A stretch of 64,000 bases of DNA from Pempheris klunzingeri (GCF_042242105.1 NC_092032.1:19981415-20045414); one strand, 5' to 3'; shown: positions 17,148-35,075, counted from the first letter of the stretch. The notes: generated from the sequence alone by a model not told the origin. Translations and numbers: made by a program.

Positions 17148-18862
17148 ACAGCTCCATTGACATTCCTCTATGTTGGAGGCAGGAGGTCGAAAGCGGGTAA
17201 AGCACCATTCCTGAGCTGCCGATGTGTGAAAAACATACAAGTCTGTAAGCGTTTGTTTGGCTACAGACAAGAATCGGAAGTTGAACAAACTAAAAACAGC
17301 CAACAAACAACTCAACAAGATGCTTCAGCTTCTGCACGCAGCACCAATGACTGGAAAACTGCCTCAAAACCCCAAAGATATTCAGTTCTCTATGATAGAA
17401 ACCAGAGAAAAGCACTGAAGGAGCTGAAAACAGATCTGTTTTTGTCATACAAACAATAATGTAATAAAGTTTAAGTCAGTAGAAACATCGATAATAACTG
17501 AAACATCAAAGAAAGAGTCGAAAGGAACCAAATCTGAGTCTGAAATTGCTCATTTGGTGAATAAAGCTCATTTACCAGCTGGTACACTTTAGCCGTGGGT
17601 GGCTAATTACCCAGGGGCCCCTGAGTCAGAGCCTCAGTCAGTAACAGAGCGGCAAAAGTCCCAAAACATTCACTTTGACGACAACTCAAGGAAGAAACCA
17701 TCACGATGCATCTTCACCTGCAGCACAGCAGAGGGCCCGAGTACTACAACTCTGTGGAGAGAAACCCAAAAAGAAAGAGTCGTCTAAAGGCCCCGACGCA
17801 CCAAAGAACCGGCACAGACGAAGGCCGGCGGCTGCGTCGCCTTACATTGCGCGTGTCTGGACCGAAACGTTGCACTTGAACACACCACAGAGTAAAACCG
17901 ACAGTCGTCTCCTGTTCTGAGGGGAAACACCTCCCCGCAGGTTGTACTGTACTCATCATCGAAAAGGAAAAGCAGCAGACCTAAAAACAAGGCAGCATTT
18001 GATGAGCAGTTTCACGCCGCTGGTGCTCAAACACAGTTTCTCTTCTTGTGCCGCTCGGCTGCAAGAGACACCGATGAGCCTGAGTTTGTCTGGTGTCTGT
18101 CAGGACCTGAAGGGGCCCTGACGTATATGTGACTTTAGTTATTGTGCTGGCAGGGAGGAGGAGGGGAGGGGGGACCTTTCTGCATCTGAGCCCGGGGCCC
18201 AGTTGTCTCTTAATCCGGCCGTGACCTGAGCCCAAAACTAATGCAGAAAATCTTCAGGAAGGTCATGATGCTTCCCGTCCCACAATGCAGCGGCTGTTCG
18301 GAGATGTGGCGGGTGGGTGGGGGGGGGGGGGGGGGGGGGTGAGATGAGGTGGAAGCAAGTAGAAACAGACTCTGAGTACAAAGGGGGAAACATTTAAGTG
18401 AGAGGAAAAGCAAACAGATAAGCTGCTACAGGCGGGGAGATTATAATTCGATAAATATGCACCATACAAGTGGCACTAAACACTGCTGTCTTAATAGGGG
18501 GGTTATACTGCTGATGGGGGGGGTGATAAACTGTGTGATGGTCTCGCTGATTTGGAGGAAGTGGTTTTGTTGAACTGCAGTGTGTGGAGTAGTGATAAAA
18601 AGGAAGAAGCGAGCTGTGACAGGCAGCAGAGTGACACAGTTCAGGTCAGACCCGTTTGGATGCTCCTCCGGGCCAAAGCTTTGGCTCCGTGGATCCACAC
18701 ATTTCATCCCCCCTCCCTCCCTCCCTCTCTCTCTCTGCAACACATGGCTCCCCTCTGGCCACCAGGATACCAGGATGCTGCACCCGACCACTGCAGAGGA
18801 CGGATGCCTTCACATGCCAAAAGACACCCACTAACAACACCGCGTCCGTCACCGCATCCTCA

Positions 18863-18913
18863 AATTACGCGCAAACTTTACGCGTAATTGCAAAACACCA
18901 CACCAATTACGCG
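18863..18913. promoter_or_regulatory. AATTACGCG triplet with inverted pair
   Basis: AATTACGCG (18863-18871) faces CGCGTAATT (18881-18889) across a 9-bp spacer, and a third copy is at 18905-18913, followed by TTTACGCAC. It sits about 200 bp downstream, in pld1 sense, of a candidate noncoding first exon. It may be a protein-binding cluster; the factor is unknown. Confidence 0.35.
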
Positions 18914-18976
18914 TTTACGCACCTGCGCTGCCACAACACGAGCAAACTTTACCAAACACTGACCGGGTTTAACCCC

Positions 18977-18979
<3 letters not shown>

Positions 18980-19020
<41 letters not shown>
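18980..19020. repeat. (CA)n microsatellite
   Basis: This is a pure CA run of about 40 bp beside the candidate pld1 first exon. Confidence 0.95.
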
Positions 19021-19021
<1 letters not shown>

Positions 19022-19079
19022 CCAGTACTGCGGGCTGAGCCGCGCTGCTAAACAGCCAAATGAAGAACAATGTTCTCAC

Positions 19080-19180
19080 CTCCTGATGTGAACTGAAGCG
19101 ACAGCAGCTGCTGGTTTGAACGTGGTGCCTGTGCGCGGAGACTGTGAGCGAGTCCAGCAGGCTGGAGACCAGAGCCACGA
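19080..19180 (-). other. pld1: candidate noncoding first exon of pld1
   Basis: On the minus strand the sequence reads CATCAGGAG followed by GTGAGAAC, a strong splice donor with the exon ending at 19080. Upstream of it lie GC-richer sequence and an ETS-type GGAAGT (about 19195-19200). The coding pld1 exon 1 begins with a splice acceptor at 3470, so a 5' noncoding exon must exist further right; this is the best candidate seen. The 5' boundary is arbitrary, and transcript data are needed to prove the link. Confidence 0.3.
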
Positions 19181-21232
19181 GAACTAACTACAGCACTTCC
19201 TGTGGCTTTGCTTTCAAAGTAAAATCCACCTTTCCCAAGAATTTACCCGTTGAGCTCCTCCACTCTGGTCATGAGGGGGAGGCAGGGCCGGCTCAAGACC
19301 TTCGGGGGCCTGAAGGAGGTTTGGGGGGCTTCGTTCCCACCGCAGAACAGATATTAGTTTAAACAGTCAGATACAAATACAAACTGCAGACTACAGCACT
19401 GAATCACTTTGTTGCACGTTTTTTTATGTTTTGCTCTCATTTGTGCTTCACATAAAAACATGAAGAGGACTTTTAAATACAATAAAAGCAGAAACAAAAT
19501 AAAAAAAAAGGGCATAAAATTACAAGAATAAAAAGTTAAACTGCAGCACAAGAAATGAATAAAGTGAAAAGCAGCAGCAAACAGAAAGGTCTTCAGCGAG
19601 GATGTAAAGGAAAGTTTCAACAGAGCAGAAAGAACTGAGTGTCTTCATGTGTGAGGCGTCCGAATGTGGAAAGGAGATATGACTCAACCAAACTGCCGGG
19701 AGGCTTAATGCTGCTGTTCTTCCTACGGTGACTTGATGTTCAGGCCAACTCAACATCTGTCTGATTGACTGATTGATCGTTGGATTTGAGGACAGCAGAC
19801 TGGACTGTGAACGCATTTGTTTATATTTTGGTATATTTGCACCACACTGATAATCTGGTATTCTTATATTTGATCCGATTGGTTGATTGACAGATGGTTC
19901 ATCCAATCACGTGCCAGGTGTGTTTTTTGTTAATGTGCTTCCTCACAAAGAGTGTTTGCAGCTTCCTGGTCCGAACAGTGAAGCTGAAGTCTGATTGGAT
20001 GGAAGTCAATGAGAAAATGACTTGATTTATTAGCTCCCGTGTGTTTTTATTTTATACAAGCCAGTTCTGTATGTGCACAATATCGTTACAGTTAGTCTTT
20101 ATTGTAATTTCACTGAACTAAAATGTCTTTCACACCTAGTTGCAGTTTTAGTTAACTAGAATAACCTCGATGCCAACTGCAAAATAACATGAAGATGCTT
20201 CATCAACATGTTTATTTTGAAGGGCAGAGCTCCTCACTTCCGGTTGCACTTTGCTTTCTGTCTCTCACTTTGTGCAGCAGAGGACAACCTGAGGTTTCCT
20301 CTGCTAAACCACGCCTGAAAGCCTGAGAGCTTCTTCACGCCAGAGAAGTTCACTGGTACCATGTGTGCAAAGAGACAAGGACATGAGAGGAAACTCTTTC
20401 AGCCTCCGTGGGGAAATCATGATGATTTATAAATACATTTGACGGAAATGTATTGAAAAAGGAGATAAATCCTCCACACCAGAATCTAAAAGTCAAAACA
20501 AAGACAGAAAACCAAAATCACTCCTGTCAAATATAAACTGAATCAATGCTTATATTCACTTTGCTCAGCCTTGTGTGTGTTTCTGTGGAGAAACCAGAGG
20601 CTAATTAACGTGTGTGTTCACATACAAAACGTGTCTCTGCTTCTGATTTAACATCATAATAACCTCACAAATCATTGATGTAACTACGGAGCGACGCCGA
20701 GTGAATTCCTGAAGCAGAAACTTCGGCCTCGTGGTCTTGAGGTGACTCGAAGGAGGACGGAGGAGCGTCTCTTCACTTCAGCTGTGCAGTTTGGATATCA
20801 GGCCTCTATCCAGCCCCGTGCTGCTGCTGCTGCTGGTGGAGATGGGAGCCTCCAGCTGGTACCTGAAGTCTTGCTGGAGATCCCTCACACATCTTCATCC
20901 CTCCCTGAACACATCCAGGGGAGAAGGAGGGAGTGGGACTCTGCTTTAGCTAAACTGAGACCATGTTTTCTTGATCTCCGTGGTGTTTTCATGCTGCTGC
21001 ACAGCTCCCGATGTTTAAATCTTCACATTTAACTTCAGTAACCAAACACTACATGCTGCGGAGGTCTTCTTCAAGCCGGGCTGCTTGGTAACGATTCTAA
21101 ATGTTTTTGCATGTGCAAACATTTTGATATCTTAGACACAGATAAACACACAGCCGTGTCTTTCTCTGCAGAGCTGCAGTCAGCTGCACCACACAATCAA
21201 TGTGTCAGGAGGTCAGTGTTTATGTGGGAGAG

Positions 21233-21272
21233 GAGAGGAGAGGGGAGGGGAGGGAGGGAGGGAGGGAGGGAG
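21233..21272. repeat. (GGGAG)n / (GGGA)n simple repeat
   Basis: This is a purine run of GGAGA and GGGA units. Confidence 0.85.
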
Positions 21273-21526
21273 GAGAGAGCAGACAGAGAGGCAGGAAGAC
21301 AGAGCATGGATTCAGAGTTACTCCAGTATCCTGTGTTTCATGAACCTGATCCTGCAGCGTCGTCTGATCCCTGAATTCTCACGTGTAAACACCAACTGTA
21401 GTAAAACTGCTTTTAGTTGTCGTGCTGCACACACTGGGGACTTTACTGCTCAAAACCAGACTCTGACTGTGATCTTGTGAAATTACTTCTGTTTGTATCC
21501 ATTCTGTTATCTGTCCAATGATTCCT

Positions 21527-21561
21527 CCAGACAGACAGACAGACAGGCAGGTAGATAGACA

Positions 21562-21602
<41 letters not shown>
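21527..21602. repeat. (CAGA)n-(GGCA)n tetranucleotide repeat
   Basis: A CAGA tract passes through TAGA units into a clean (GGCA)n tract of about 10 copies ending at 21602. Confidence 0.95.
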
Positions 21603-21709
21603 CAGCCTCCTCCGTGATATACAGCTGCTGTTACCACTGTAGAGGCAGTTAAACCTCTCTGCTATCTCATATTCAAACACTCTCTCCCTCTCTCTAATTC
21701 TAATAACCT

Positions 21710-21711
<2 letters not shown>

Positions 21712-21773
<62 letters not shown>
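21712..21773. repeat. (CA)n microsatellite, first of a pair
   Basis: This is a CA run of about 62 bp, preceded by AACCTCCCACACA. The second tract of the pair at 21853 has a similar left flank, GACCTCCCACACA. Confidence 0.95.
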
Positions 21774-21774
<1 letters not shown>

Positions 21775-21850
21775 CAAACCCCTGAAGGCATCTGTCTGCA
21801 TGAACACACTGCGCAAACACTGACACACATTATGTTTATGCTCATGACCT

Positions 21851-21852
<2 letters not shown>

Positions 21853-21938
<86 letters not shown>
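21853..21938. repeat. (CA)n microsatellite, second of a pair
   Basis: This is a pure CA run of about 86 bp. The shared ACCTCCCACACA left flank suggests that it and the tract at 21712 arose by local duplication. Confidence 0.95.
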
Positions 21939-21940
<2 letters not shown>

Positions 21941-23489
21941 GAGCAGGAACAAAGGTATCAAAGTGAATTAAGCAACATTAAAGGAGCAGTACGTCTCATT
22001 CCTCCTGCTCAGATGATAAAGGATAATCACCAGAAGCCCGTAGTGTTTCCACAGCTTCATGATTATTGGACCAGCCGCTAACATTTCTGTCGCTCTAATC
22101 AAATCTACTGATCGCCGTCACCTCATCAGCCTCTCAGCCTGATAACAGAATGCAAACGCAGTTTTACCACCACAGATACGTTGTCGTCTCTTCTGGTGCT
22201 GAAACATCACAAAGTACATTCACAATCTACAGGACATGTATATCCTTTATGCTACGTTTTATCTGACAGCTTCAGTTTTTCTGATGATACTTCAACTATC
22301 ATTACATCACAACTATTATTATGGTAACACCACTGAAATGTTTTTAAAATATTCTATTTCTTGTATTTGTACTCAGGTAATTGATCTGAATACTTCTTCC
22401 ACTGCTGAAATTTAAGGTAGTTCACTTGAGTATTTCCATTTTCTGCGTCTTTCTACTTTTCCTCGACTACATCGCAGAGTAAAAATTGTCTGACAGCTTT
22501 AGTTACTTTACAGGTGACAGTTCTTCATCCCCTTCACGTCCACTGAAAACCACAAACCTCCAAATGTGCTGATTGTGAATTTCTTCAGATAAATAAACTG
22601 TCCCAAGCTCTCTTGGATCGGCAGGAAAATTCATCGTCACAAAGCTGAAAACAGGCTGATCATGAAAAGTCTTAGAGTTTTCTCAGGACAGCTTCAAACA
22701 CACGATGATCTTATAGACCATGATGCATCGCTGTGGATGAAACTAGCAGCTAAACATCAGGAGCAGTAAAATGACTCACACAGAAGAAAGCTGTTGTATT
22801 ATTAACCCAGGGAACAACAGACAGCTGAGGTGTGGTGGTTACCTCTGTTACCTCACAGCAACAAGGTTTTAGGTTTGAATCCGCTGGCCGGCAGGTTGAA
22901 CCTTTCTGTGTGGAGTCTGCATGCTCTCCCTGTGCTTGTTGGCTCTTCTGTCCTGATTACCTGTCTTTGCAGATACCTGGTGGGTCTATAGCTCAAAGCC
23001 TGCAGCACCTTGTTATCAGCATTAGTGCTTATAAAACAAATCATGTTGAATCAGGGATTCGTTTTCATTTATGATTTATGAGTCATTTTTGCCAAACGAA
23101 GTCAGTCAGAAAGAAAGAAAGGAAGCAAAACACCGGAAATGGTGACGTCTGCTGGGAGGAAGCAGCTCCTGCAGGAGCTCCGGGACAGAAGCTGGAACAA
23201 CAGCTCCAACACTGATTTTCTGTGTCTGTGTGTTTTATGTGTTGATCATGTAAATGTGACAAGAAGCAAAACAAAGTTTCATGAACTGATCACATGATTC
23301 GTATGTAAAATCTGCAAAGTAACTTTTAGACAAATAGTGAGGTAAAAAGGAAAATACTACAATAATCTAGTACTGAGTGAAAGTATGAAGTAAAAAAATA
23401 CTGAGATATTCTAGTAAAGTAAAAGTAGTTAAAATGGACTGAAGTGTAGCACTTAAGTAGAATAAAGGGAGTTGGGTTTGGGCTAAGTA

Positions 23490-23770
23490 GATAGTATTAG
23501 TAATAATAAAAATAATACAAATAAAAATAAAAACAATCCTATTATTATAATAATGATAATAAAATAATAATAATAATAATAAAATAATAACAAGGAAATA
23601 ATAATAATAACAATAAAAATATAATTGTTATATTAATAATTATACTAATAATGTATTGATAAATAAAATAAACATTATATATAAAATAAAATATTGTTTC
23701 ATTTATTTTATTGCTTTATAATATAATAATATATTATTTTATATAAAATAATAATCAGAATATTTTATAT
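23490..23770. repeat. AT-rich (AAT)n-like block
   Basis: The sequence is mostly AATA, AATAAT and ATTAT units with little else. It lies just upstream of the mynn promoter region. Confidence 0.85.
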
Positions 23771-23879
23771 TTTTTCTGTTGGGGAAGCTTCAAAAAGCCA
23801 AAGTAGAATCTTAAAAACAGACAAAAAGAATAAAATCAGTGGATCAATTCAAAGGAAATCCTGTTTATCTGCGATAGTA

Positions 23880-24016
23880 ACCTACCGAACTGCCGTGCGT
23901 TGTCCAAACTCGGCGGTGTTCATCTTGACTCAACCGAGTGTCTTTGCCGGACGACGACTTCTCGCGAGAACTCCCGACGTCACGGGATGATGGCTGGAGA
24001 TCGCGGATATTAGAAG
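23880..24016 (+). promoter_or_regulatory. mynn: mynn promoter and noncoding exon 1
   Basis: This is a CpG-rich island edge. The perfect palindrome TCTCGCGAGA is at 23960-23969, and a CRE-like CGACGTCACG is at 23975-23984. TCTCGCGAGA is a known core promoter element of housekeeping-type vertebrate genes. A splice donor AAG/GTACTT follows the exon end at 24016. The transcription start is inferred to lie between the palindrome and 24000. Confidence 0.55.
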
Positions 24017-24580
24017 GTACTTTTCTGCTTTTATTTACTTTGCGCTTGATTAAAATGCCGCATTCACGCCAACAAGTTGTTATAACTGACGACGCGCTTG
24101 CACCGCGGGTCGCCGGAGGAAGCGTCTTAAACATTTCTGTGCCAACTTACGCCGACACCGCCGGCACAAACCGTCAAACCTTCGAAATAAGAGCACAATG
24201 TTTTCCGCGCCTTTCACCACTACATAAACAGCTAGCTTTAGCATCACACATTATCCACTCCGCGCACACACCTGAGGACTATTTTCCCTCCTGGTGTGGC
24301 TTGTGCGGTGCAGTAAGTACTCATACGTCTACGGGAAGCGACAAACAACCAGCAGGAGTCATTTAAACCGATCTACGACGCCGCTGTTAGCATTAGCATG
24401 ACGGTCAGGCCTACTCAGGAAGCAGGCGGGAGCTTTTATTTTCCAAAACTGCTTCTCCGTCTCACCTGTCAAGGCTGCTGATTCAGAGAATAAAATGTGG
24501 ATAAATGCTCGTGTAGGTGCTAAAAGATTATTTAGACTGTCATGGATTGTCTCTTTTTCACCCACAACTATCCCCAACAG

Positions 24581-24626
24581 AGAAACCTACAGCCCAAGTT
24601 AAAGAGGAGCAGGAGCACCACTGAGA
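24581..24626 (+). other. mynn: possible noncoding mynn exon
   Basis: The segment is bounded by CCCCAACAG on the left and a consensus GTAAGT donor on the right. A second possible mini-exon, 24748-24770, is bounded by TTTTCCAG and GTAAGTGG. Both lie between the promoter and the first coding exon and could be 5' UTR exons. They have splice-site support only. Confidence 0.3.
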
Positions 24627-26329
24627 GTAAGTTAGGACTTTTATTCTAAATGTTTACAGCTCCAGCTAAACTGCCCTTTCTCTGCTCTGAGGCCGTTTTT
24701 TAAATATAATTTGAATGTAATTTAAATATTCTGTTTGTGTTTTCCAGCTCTGACATTGGTTTCCCCACAGGTAAGTGGAGTAATATTTACTTAAAGTACA
24801 AATATGCACAAAAATAGCAGCCAAAATGTACAAGAAAAGAAGGAAGCTGATGAAGAGGGTTTTTTTTAAAATAGAAAAACAAAAAGAATTGGAGTCCAAT
24901 CAGATTAAATGCCTAAAAAAAACCACTACTACTTAATGGGCCTGCAAATGTCTTGAGTTTATTGATCATGTTGCAACAGAGTAGGATCAAACGCTGTGGT
25001 CCGTTCTAGGTTTGTAATCTTTAGCAAAGAACAGGACCAAAACCATGCATGTTGATCAGCATCAGTGTAAATGTGCCAGTGTTTGGACGTGGCCTGATAT
25101 TAAAACAACAACAACAACAACAACACACCAAACAGCATGTAGAATTAGAGCCGAGAAAGGAAAACAGGGATCAAGCTGTAATCAATTCACAGGCTGTTTG
25201 TACGTCTGCTTGTTTAACTCAGTGTATAAAATACTCTTAAATAAACTGTTTTAAGCCTCGAAGGAGAAATCTGGTGATCTTCTATATTTTTCATGCCGTC
25301 AAGCCTGATATTTCATATTAAAAACACACCAGCAAGCCACATTATTACGTGAAATGTCCATTAATCCGCCACTGAAAACGCTTCTGTTTGAGTAATGTTT
25401 GCTAAATACAGTCACCAGCTGTTTCAGGAAACTACTGAGCCTTTTTTTTTAATATTAAAAACACTGTTTTTAAAGATTAACGTCTTTAATTAAAGCAGAC
25501 ACGGAAGTGAAGTCAAAGTATTAAGAGAGAATAACACCGTGTTGGTTTTGTTAACGACAATAAATGAACTTTGCCGTCTTCATCGTCTATATTTGAATAT
25601 AGCTTTGAGAAATATGTTTTATAGTCGGGGACATTTGGATTTGAGTGTTTTCACAAAGTCTTAAAGGTTTGGAAAGTGCTTCATTCTAACTTTTATGTTC
25701 TCAATGTTGAATATGCTTGAATTCATACATACTGCTTGGAAAAAGCATGATTTCTCTACATAATCTGGTGTTTGAGATGCACAATCACTCAAAGTCTTTG
25801 CTGTTCGTAATGAAATGACACATCGTGTGACGGCATACGTTGATCTCTGTGCATAAAGTTCACAGTTGCATTTATAGTAACAATTCAGATGTGATGATAA
25901 AAGCTCTGAGAGTCGCTGTAGGAACCCTGAATTAATCAAAATGTAACTCTCTGGTGTTAGAAATGTCAAAGAAATTCTCAGTTTGGTGGGATTTTCTTAG
26001 TGAGCCGCCTTTCGCCATGTAAGAGCAGCAGGAGCACATGGAGTCAAACAGACTCAATGTATTTAAAGAAATATATAAGCTAAACAATAAATATTTAATA
26101 TTTCTAAACTGGGCCCAGTCCATCCACATGCTGTCCTGCAGGCTCGCCGGCTAACCTCCCATCTCCGCTCCTTTAGACTTTCCAAATGTCACCGGACTGA
26201 ACGGATCTAATTCTGATGGTCAGACGAGTCATTAAATGGAGGTCGTGACGCCCAGAAAATGTATCTGCTCATTCACAGACGTCTCTTCACAGCGTAGTTT
26301 GGCCAAATTGGTTTTAAAGCCTGGTGCAC

Positions 26330-26530
26330 TTCCTGGCTGTTTGATGCCAATCATGGATGTATTATAAGAACTGGATGCTGCCTATTCAGTCACATGGTGC
26401 ATACGGCAAAAAAAGTTCCTGGCTTCCCATCGTGCCTTTGGCCCGGCCAGCCAGGCAGGTGATTGGCTCGAACTGTAGCGGCGACGTCATTCACCAAAAA
26501 ATGACTTTTATGGCTCTTTGAAAAGTTTTT
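26330..26530. repeat. possible dispersed repeat in mynn 5' intron
   Basis: The stretch containing ATGGATGTATTATAAGAACTG and GATTGGCTCGAAC resembles a dispersed teleost repeat, recalled from memory. There is no second copy in the window to confirm it. Confidence 0.25.
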
Positions 26531-26872
26531 AAATCCTCGTGGGACGCATCCTGTCGGCAGTGTTACAGCCGGGTTGTGTCACGGCCTGTTCTTACACACA
26601 CTTTCTTTTTGTGCTCCGTGTTCTTCACTCTCCCTCAATCTAGCACCAGTCTGGTGTTTTATGCCAGTGTCTCGGCATAAAACATGAAAATGATGGATTA
26701 GGAAAGCTTAAAGTGACCCCAGACTTTGTCCAAGCAGTCAGACTTTTGTTCAGCTTATCAGCTGATCAACTGACCAGAAGACGCCGGACGTCTTAATGTG
26801 AATGTAAGCTGAGCTTTACTGATCTGTGGTGTTAATGCTGCGTGTCTCTCCCCCTGTTCAGCAGCAGCAGAG

Positions 26873-32310
<5,438 letters not shown>

Positions 32311-32984
32311 GCGCCGAGCCACACCGGAACATTGTCACCGTTCAACACACAAGCCACAGCAGCATTATTTTCTATCCCATAAAAGAGAGTTTAAACGGAC
32401 AGACAATTCTGCTACGTCACAATTTAGGACTCGGTTTCATAGTTTTCTCCATTTTTTTTTGTATCAGTCATAATAATATTATGCTCAGCAAGTTAAAAGG
32501 TGACACCAGGGAACAACTGGGAAGACAAAGTGAAGGTGAGAAGTAAAATAATCCCCCAAACTGCCCAACCCTCCATACTTCCTGCAGCTGTGTGGACAGT
32601 GAGAGATTAACAGGAACATTTCAAGTGCGCTCACTTGTAGTTTGACCTCTGACTGTTTCAACTCAGTCCACATGATGTTTCTGTTACTTTCAGTTGGTCA
32701 AATATTATTACTACTTGGAGAAATTATGGTGAAAACTACAAAAAAAACGCAGGAAGTCAGATTTTAGCTCCTCTGCCGTAGTTCCTGGTTCTCTCAGGAA
32801 GTAGTGAGGTGGAATTTGCGTTAGGAAGTGATTCTCATCAGTCGAACACGAAACCTCAAGGTGTTGCTACAAGCTACAAGCTGTGTGCAGATCTCTCTTG
32901 CAGCACCCGTTCAGACAGATGTCATCATCTCCGAAAAGTGGCCGTTTTTTACCCCATTATTGGTCTAATTTGTCAAATCTTCAT

Positions 32985-33850
32985 TAGGGATGCACTGATC
33001 CGGCACACTGGTGCCAATACTGACCTTTAGAGGACTGCTGGGCGTCTTCATTTCCACTAAGAGGTGTAAATCAGCTAATAATCTGAGTTCAGGGATCAGA
33101 ATCAGGGGCAGGGAAAGTCTCGGGCTGCATAGAACTATTTTTGTCACTGATTAATCTGCTGATCATTTGGTCTATAACAGTGAAACATCCTCGATCAAGG
33201 CTCCAAAATGTAATTTATTTTAACGCAAAACCAATAAAAGCAGTACATTTTCACATTTGAGGACGTGGAACGATCACACAGACTTAAATGATTAGTCGAT
33301 TATGAAACAACTTTTCTGCCAATCGATTAATCGGCGCAGCTCCAGAGGAGTCCGATCGGTGCATCCCTGAACTTGACCGTTTGTGGAGCGACTTCCACGC
33401 TCTGAACGGAGCTAAAACCAAGAGCTTTTGCTTCTTCTGGTTCAAACACAAAGTTAAAATGTTCCTCCTGATTTGCAGCCGTGTGTTTTGTCGGTGCTCC
33501 GCTCACGTCGCTCTGAACCGACTACCTGCTCAGCGGGTTTCAAACTTTACCAGCCACTTAAGTTCCACCGCTTTATCCTAAAAAAAGAGAAGATGTCGGG
33601 GCTTCATCTGATTATTTGTGTCGCGTGTTAACGGGCTGAATATTTCTCCATTAAGTCATTAATCAATCGGTCTTTAAAACATGAGAAACGTCCATCACAA
33701 TATCCCAAACTGACCCCAAATATTCAATTTATTATAAAAGAAAAGCAGCATTTTTAAACATTTGAGAACCTGGAACAGTTTTTTAGGAATTAGCAGATTA
33801 TCAAACTATTTCCCGTCGATCAGTGAATCGGTTAATCGACTGATACTAAC
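32985..33850. repeat. GATTAATCG-type dispersed repeat fragments
   Basis: Two related parts (33160-33340 and 33650-33845) share AACAGTGAAACATC/ACATGAGAAACGTCC, AAAAGCAGCATTTT, CATTTGAG-A--TGGAAC, ATTA-TCGATTAT and CAATCGATTAATCG motifs. Relatives are at about 37530-37850, 43790-44150 and 47100-47340. It is non-coding, and the copies are diverged. Confidence 0.6.
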
Positions 33851-34373
33851 ATGAAGTTCTCAGACGTGTGGCTCACTTTTGTGTTGCAGCTTGTTTGGAT
33901 GAATCGGTGTAAAGAAGAGTTCGTCGAGGCTGAATGTTGATTAAAAGAATATGAAAGGGGACGTCCAGCACAGCTCCTGCTTTGTTCTAATAGCTAATGT
34001 AATCAGTAGGAGCCTTGTTATCGCCATGAAGTATGATTTTATTTCATGTTTCACCCTTTAAAAAAAGTGTTTGACATGTGATGGTGGCTTTATTAATGTT
34101 ATCATAGCCCTGTTGATGCAAACCAAGGTTTTCGTTTCAGTGTAAAATAGTTCATTTGTTTTTTAAAGCAGCTGTTTTAGGTCTTAGCAGAAGTGTTTGT
34201 GCTTCAGGTTTGAAAACTGCATTACATCCAGTATTTCTGTCAACTTGAAAGTAGCTGTTTTTTTTTTTGTTTTGTTTCATGCTTTCTTTCTTTTTTAAAT
34301 TTTGGATAAATCGTCTGCATTACTTGTACAGAAATGTGAATCACATATACAAGTTCACTCCTGTATAAATAGA

Positions 34374-34445
34374 ATTAAAGACAAGAAGGGACAATCACAT
34401 GCGTTTGTCTCAGTGAATGCAGCAGATGCAGTGTGAAGAAATAAA
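34374..34445 (+). terminator. mynn: mynn polyadenylation signals
   Basis: ATTAAA is at 34374-34379, followed by GT-rich GCGTTTGTCTCAGTG. A canonical AATAAA is at 34440-34445, followed by TTTTCAGATTTTGTCC. Either could be used. Both lie about 630 bp before the lrrc34 start. Confidence 0.5.
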
Positions 34446-35075
34446 TGATTATAGTTACATAAGGTTTTCAGATTTTGTCCAAAGCTGTATTTTCTTTCAA
34501 TGCTTTGTTTTTTTTGCGTCCTGTGTTTTGGAAGTCATCTGTTTAAAAAGGACTCATTTGGGACTTTATTTCAGTTTGAAACGCTTTATATTTAGTAAAA
34601 ATAACACTAAAACGTTGGTGAAAGTAGAGCAGTTAAGAGTATAAATAAATAAAATAATCAAAGATTTGTGTTATAGATTAAGATTTTTTTAGAATATGCT
34701 AAAGATAACATGTGAAAACAATAATGTACTGTACATTCAAACAAGGAAGAGTTTATAAGACATACGTATAAACAAGTAATAGTGAGAAACAATCACTAAA
34801 TAGGGGATTTAAATTAGTTAAATCTGTGTTTCGAGACTAATAGGAAATTTTGTGGTCCTTCATGTGACTCAGTCTGCAAAAGAAGTGTCAGTAAATGTAC
34901 TTTTAATGTAAAATTCACAAAAACAACGATATAGTCAAAAGAAGTGTTTTGTTTTCTTTTGTTGAACCAGAATTTAAATTTTGCGTTTTTGACCGTTTTC
35001 TCTTTTTTGTCCTTTACGCGACGCCATCCTGCCTTTGTTGCCATAGAAACCCCAAACTCAGTTACAGCCATAGCG

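Larger units (their letters stand above)
8961..19070. other. non-coding stretch with satellites
   Basis: No coding exon was recognised. It holds short iterations (AGCTT at 9386-9405; CTATG/CTACG at 9888-9922), (CA)n at 10029-10072, 12670-12699, 15961-15981, 16058-16093 and 16209-16233, (TG)n at 17103-17146, a 22-bp minisatellite at 13753-14806, poly-G at 18311-18340 and (CA)n at 18980-19020. The part 11790-12000 (CCTAAACCTAACCCAAACCT and flanks) looks like a dispersed fish repeat, recognised from memory only. Confidence 0.5.
19200..23870. other. intergenic stretch without recognised genes
   Basis: No coding exon was recognised. It contains simple repeats at 21233-21272, 21527-21602, 21712-21773 and 21853-21938, a TACTT-rich dispersed repeat at about 22250-22510 and again near 23330-23470, and a very AT-rich (AAT)n-like block at 23490-23770. 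Confidence 0.5.
32311..34450 (+). other. mynn: mynn 3' UTR
   Basis: The sequence from the stop codon to the polyadenylation signals has no further coding exon. It includes fragments of a dispersed repeat with GATTAATCG motifs (about 32985-33360 and 33640-33850). Confidence 0.6.

Noticed and set aside
21700-21933. Open frames made of Cys-Val or Thr-His repeats
   Set aside because: These are translations of (CA)n/(TG)n microsatellites.
19200-26870. Telomerase RNA (TERC) gene near mynn
   Set aside because: Human TERC and ACTRT3 lie beside MYNN, so a fish TERC was looked for. No CTAACCCTAA-type template or its complement was found by eye on either strand in the window. The nearest is CCTAACCCAAAC at ~11830, which is part of a repeat and lacks flanking structure.
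34944-35075. In-frame upstream ATG extending lrrc34 by 44 residues
   Set aside because: The extra residues (Phe/Leu rich, from T-rich DNA) show no LRR or conserved feature, and the ATG at 35076 lies just after CpG-containing, promoter-like sequence.
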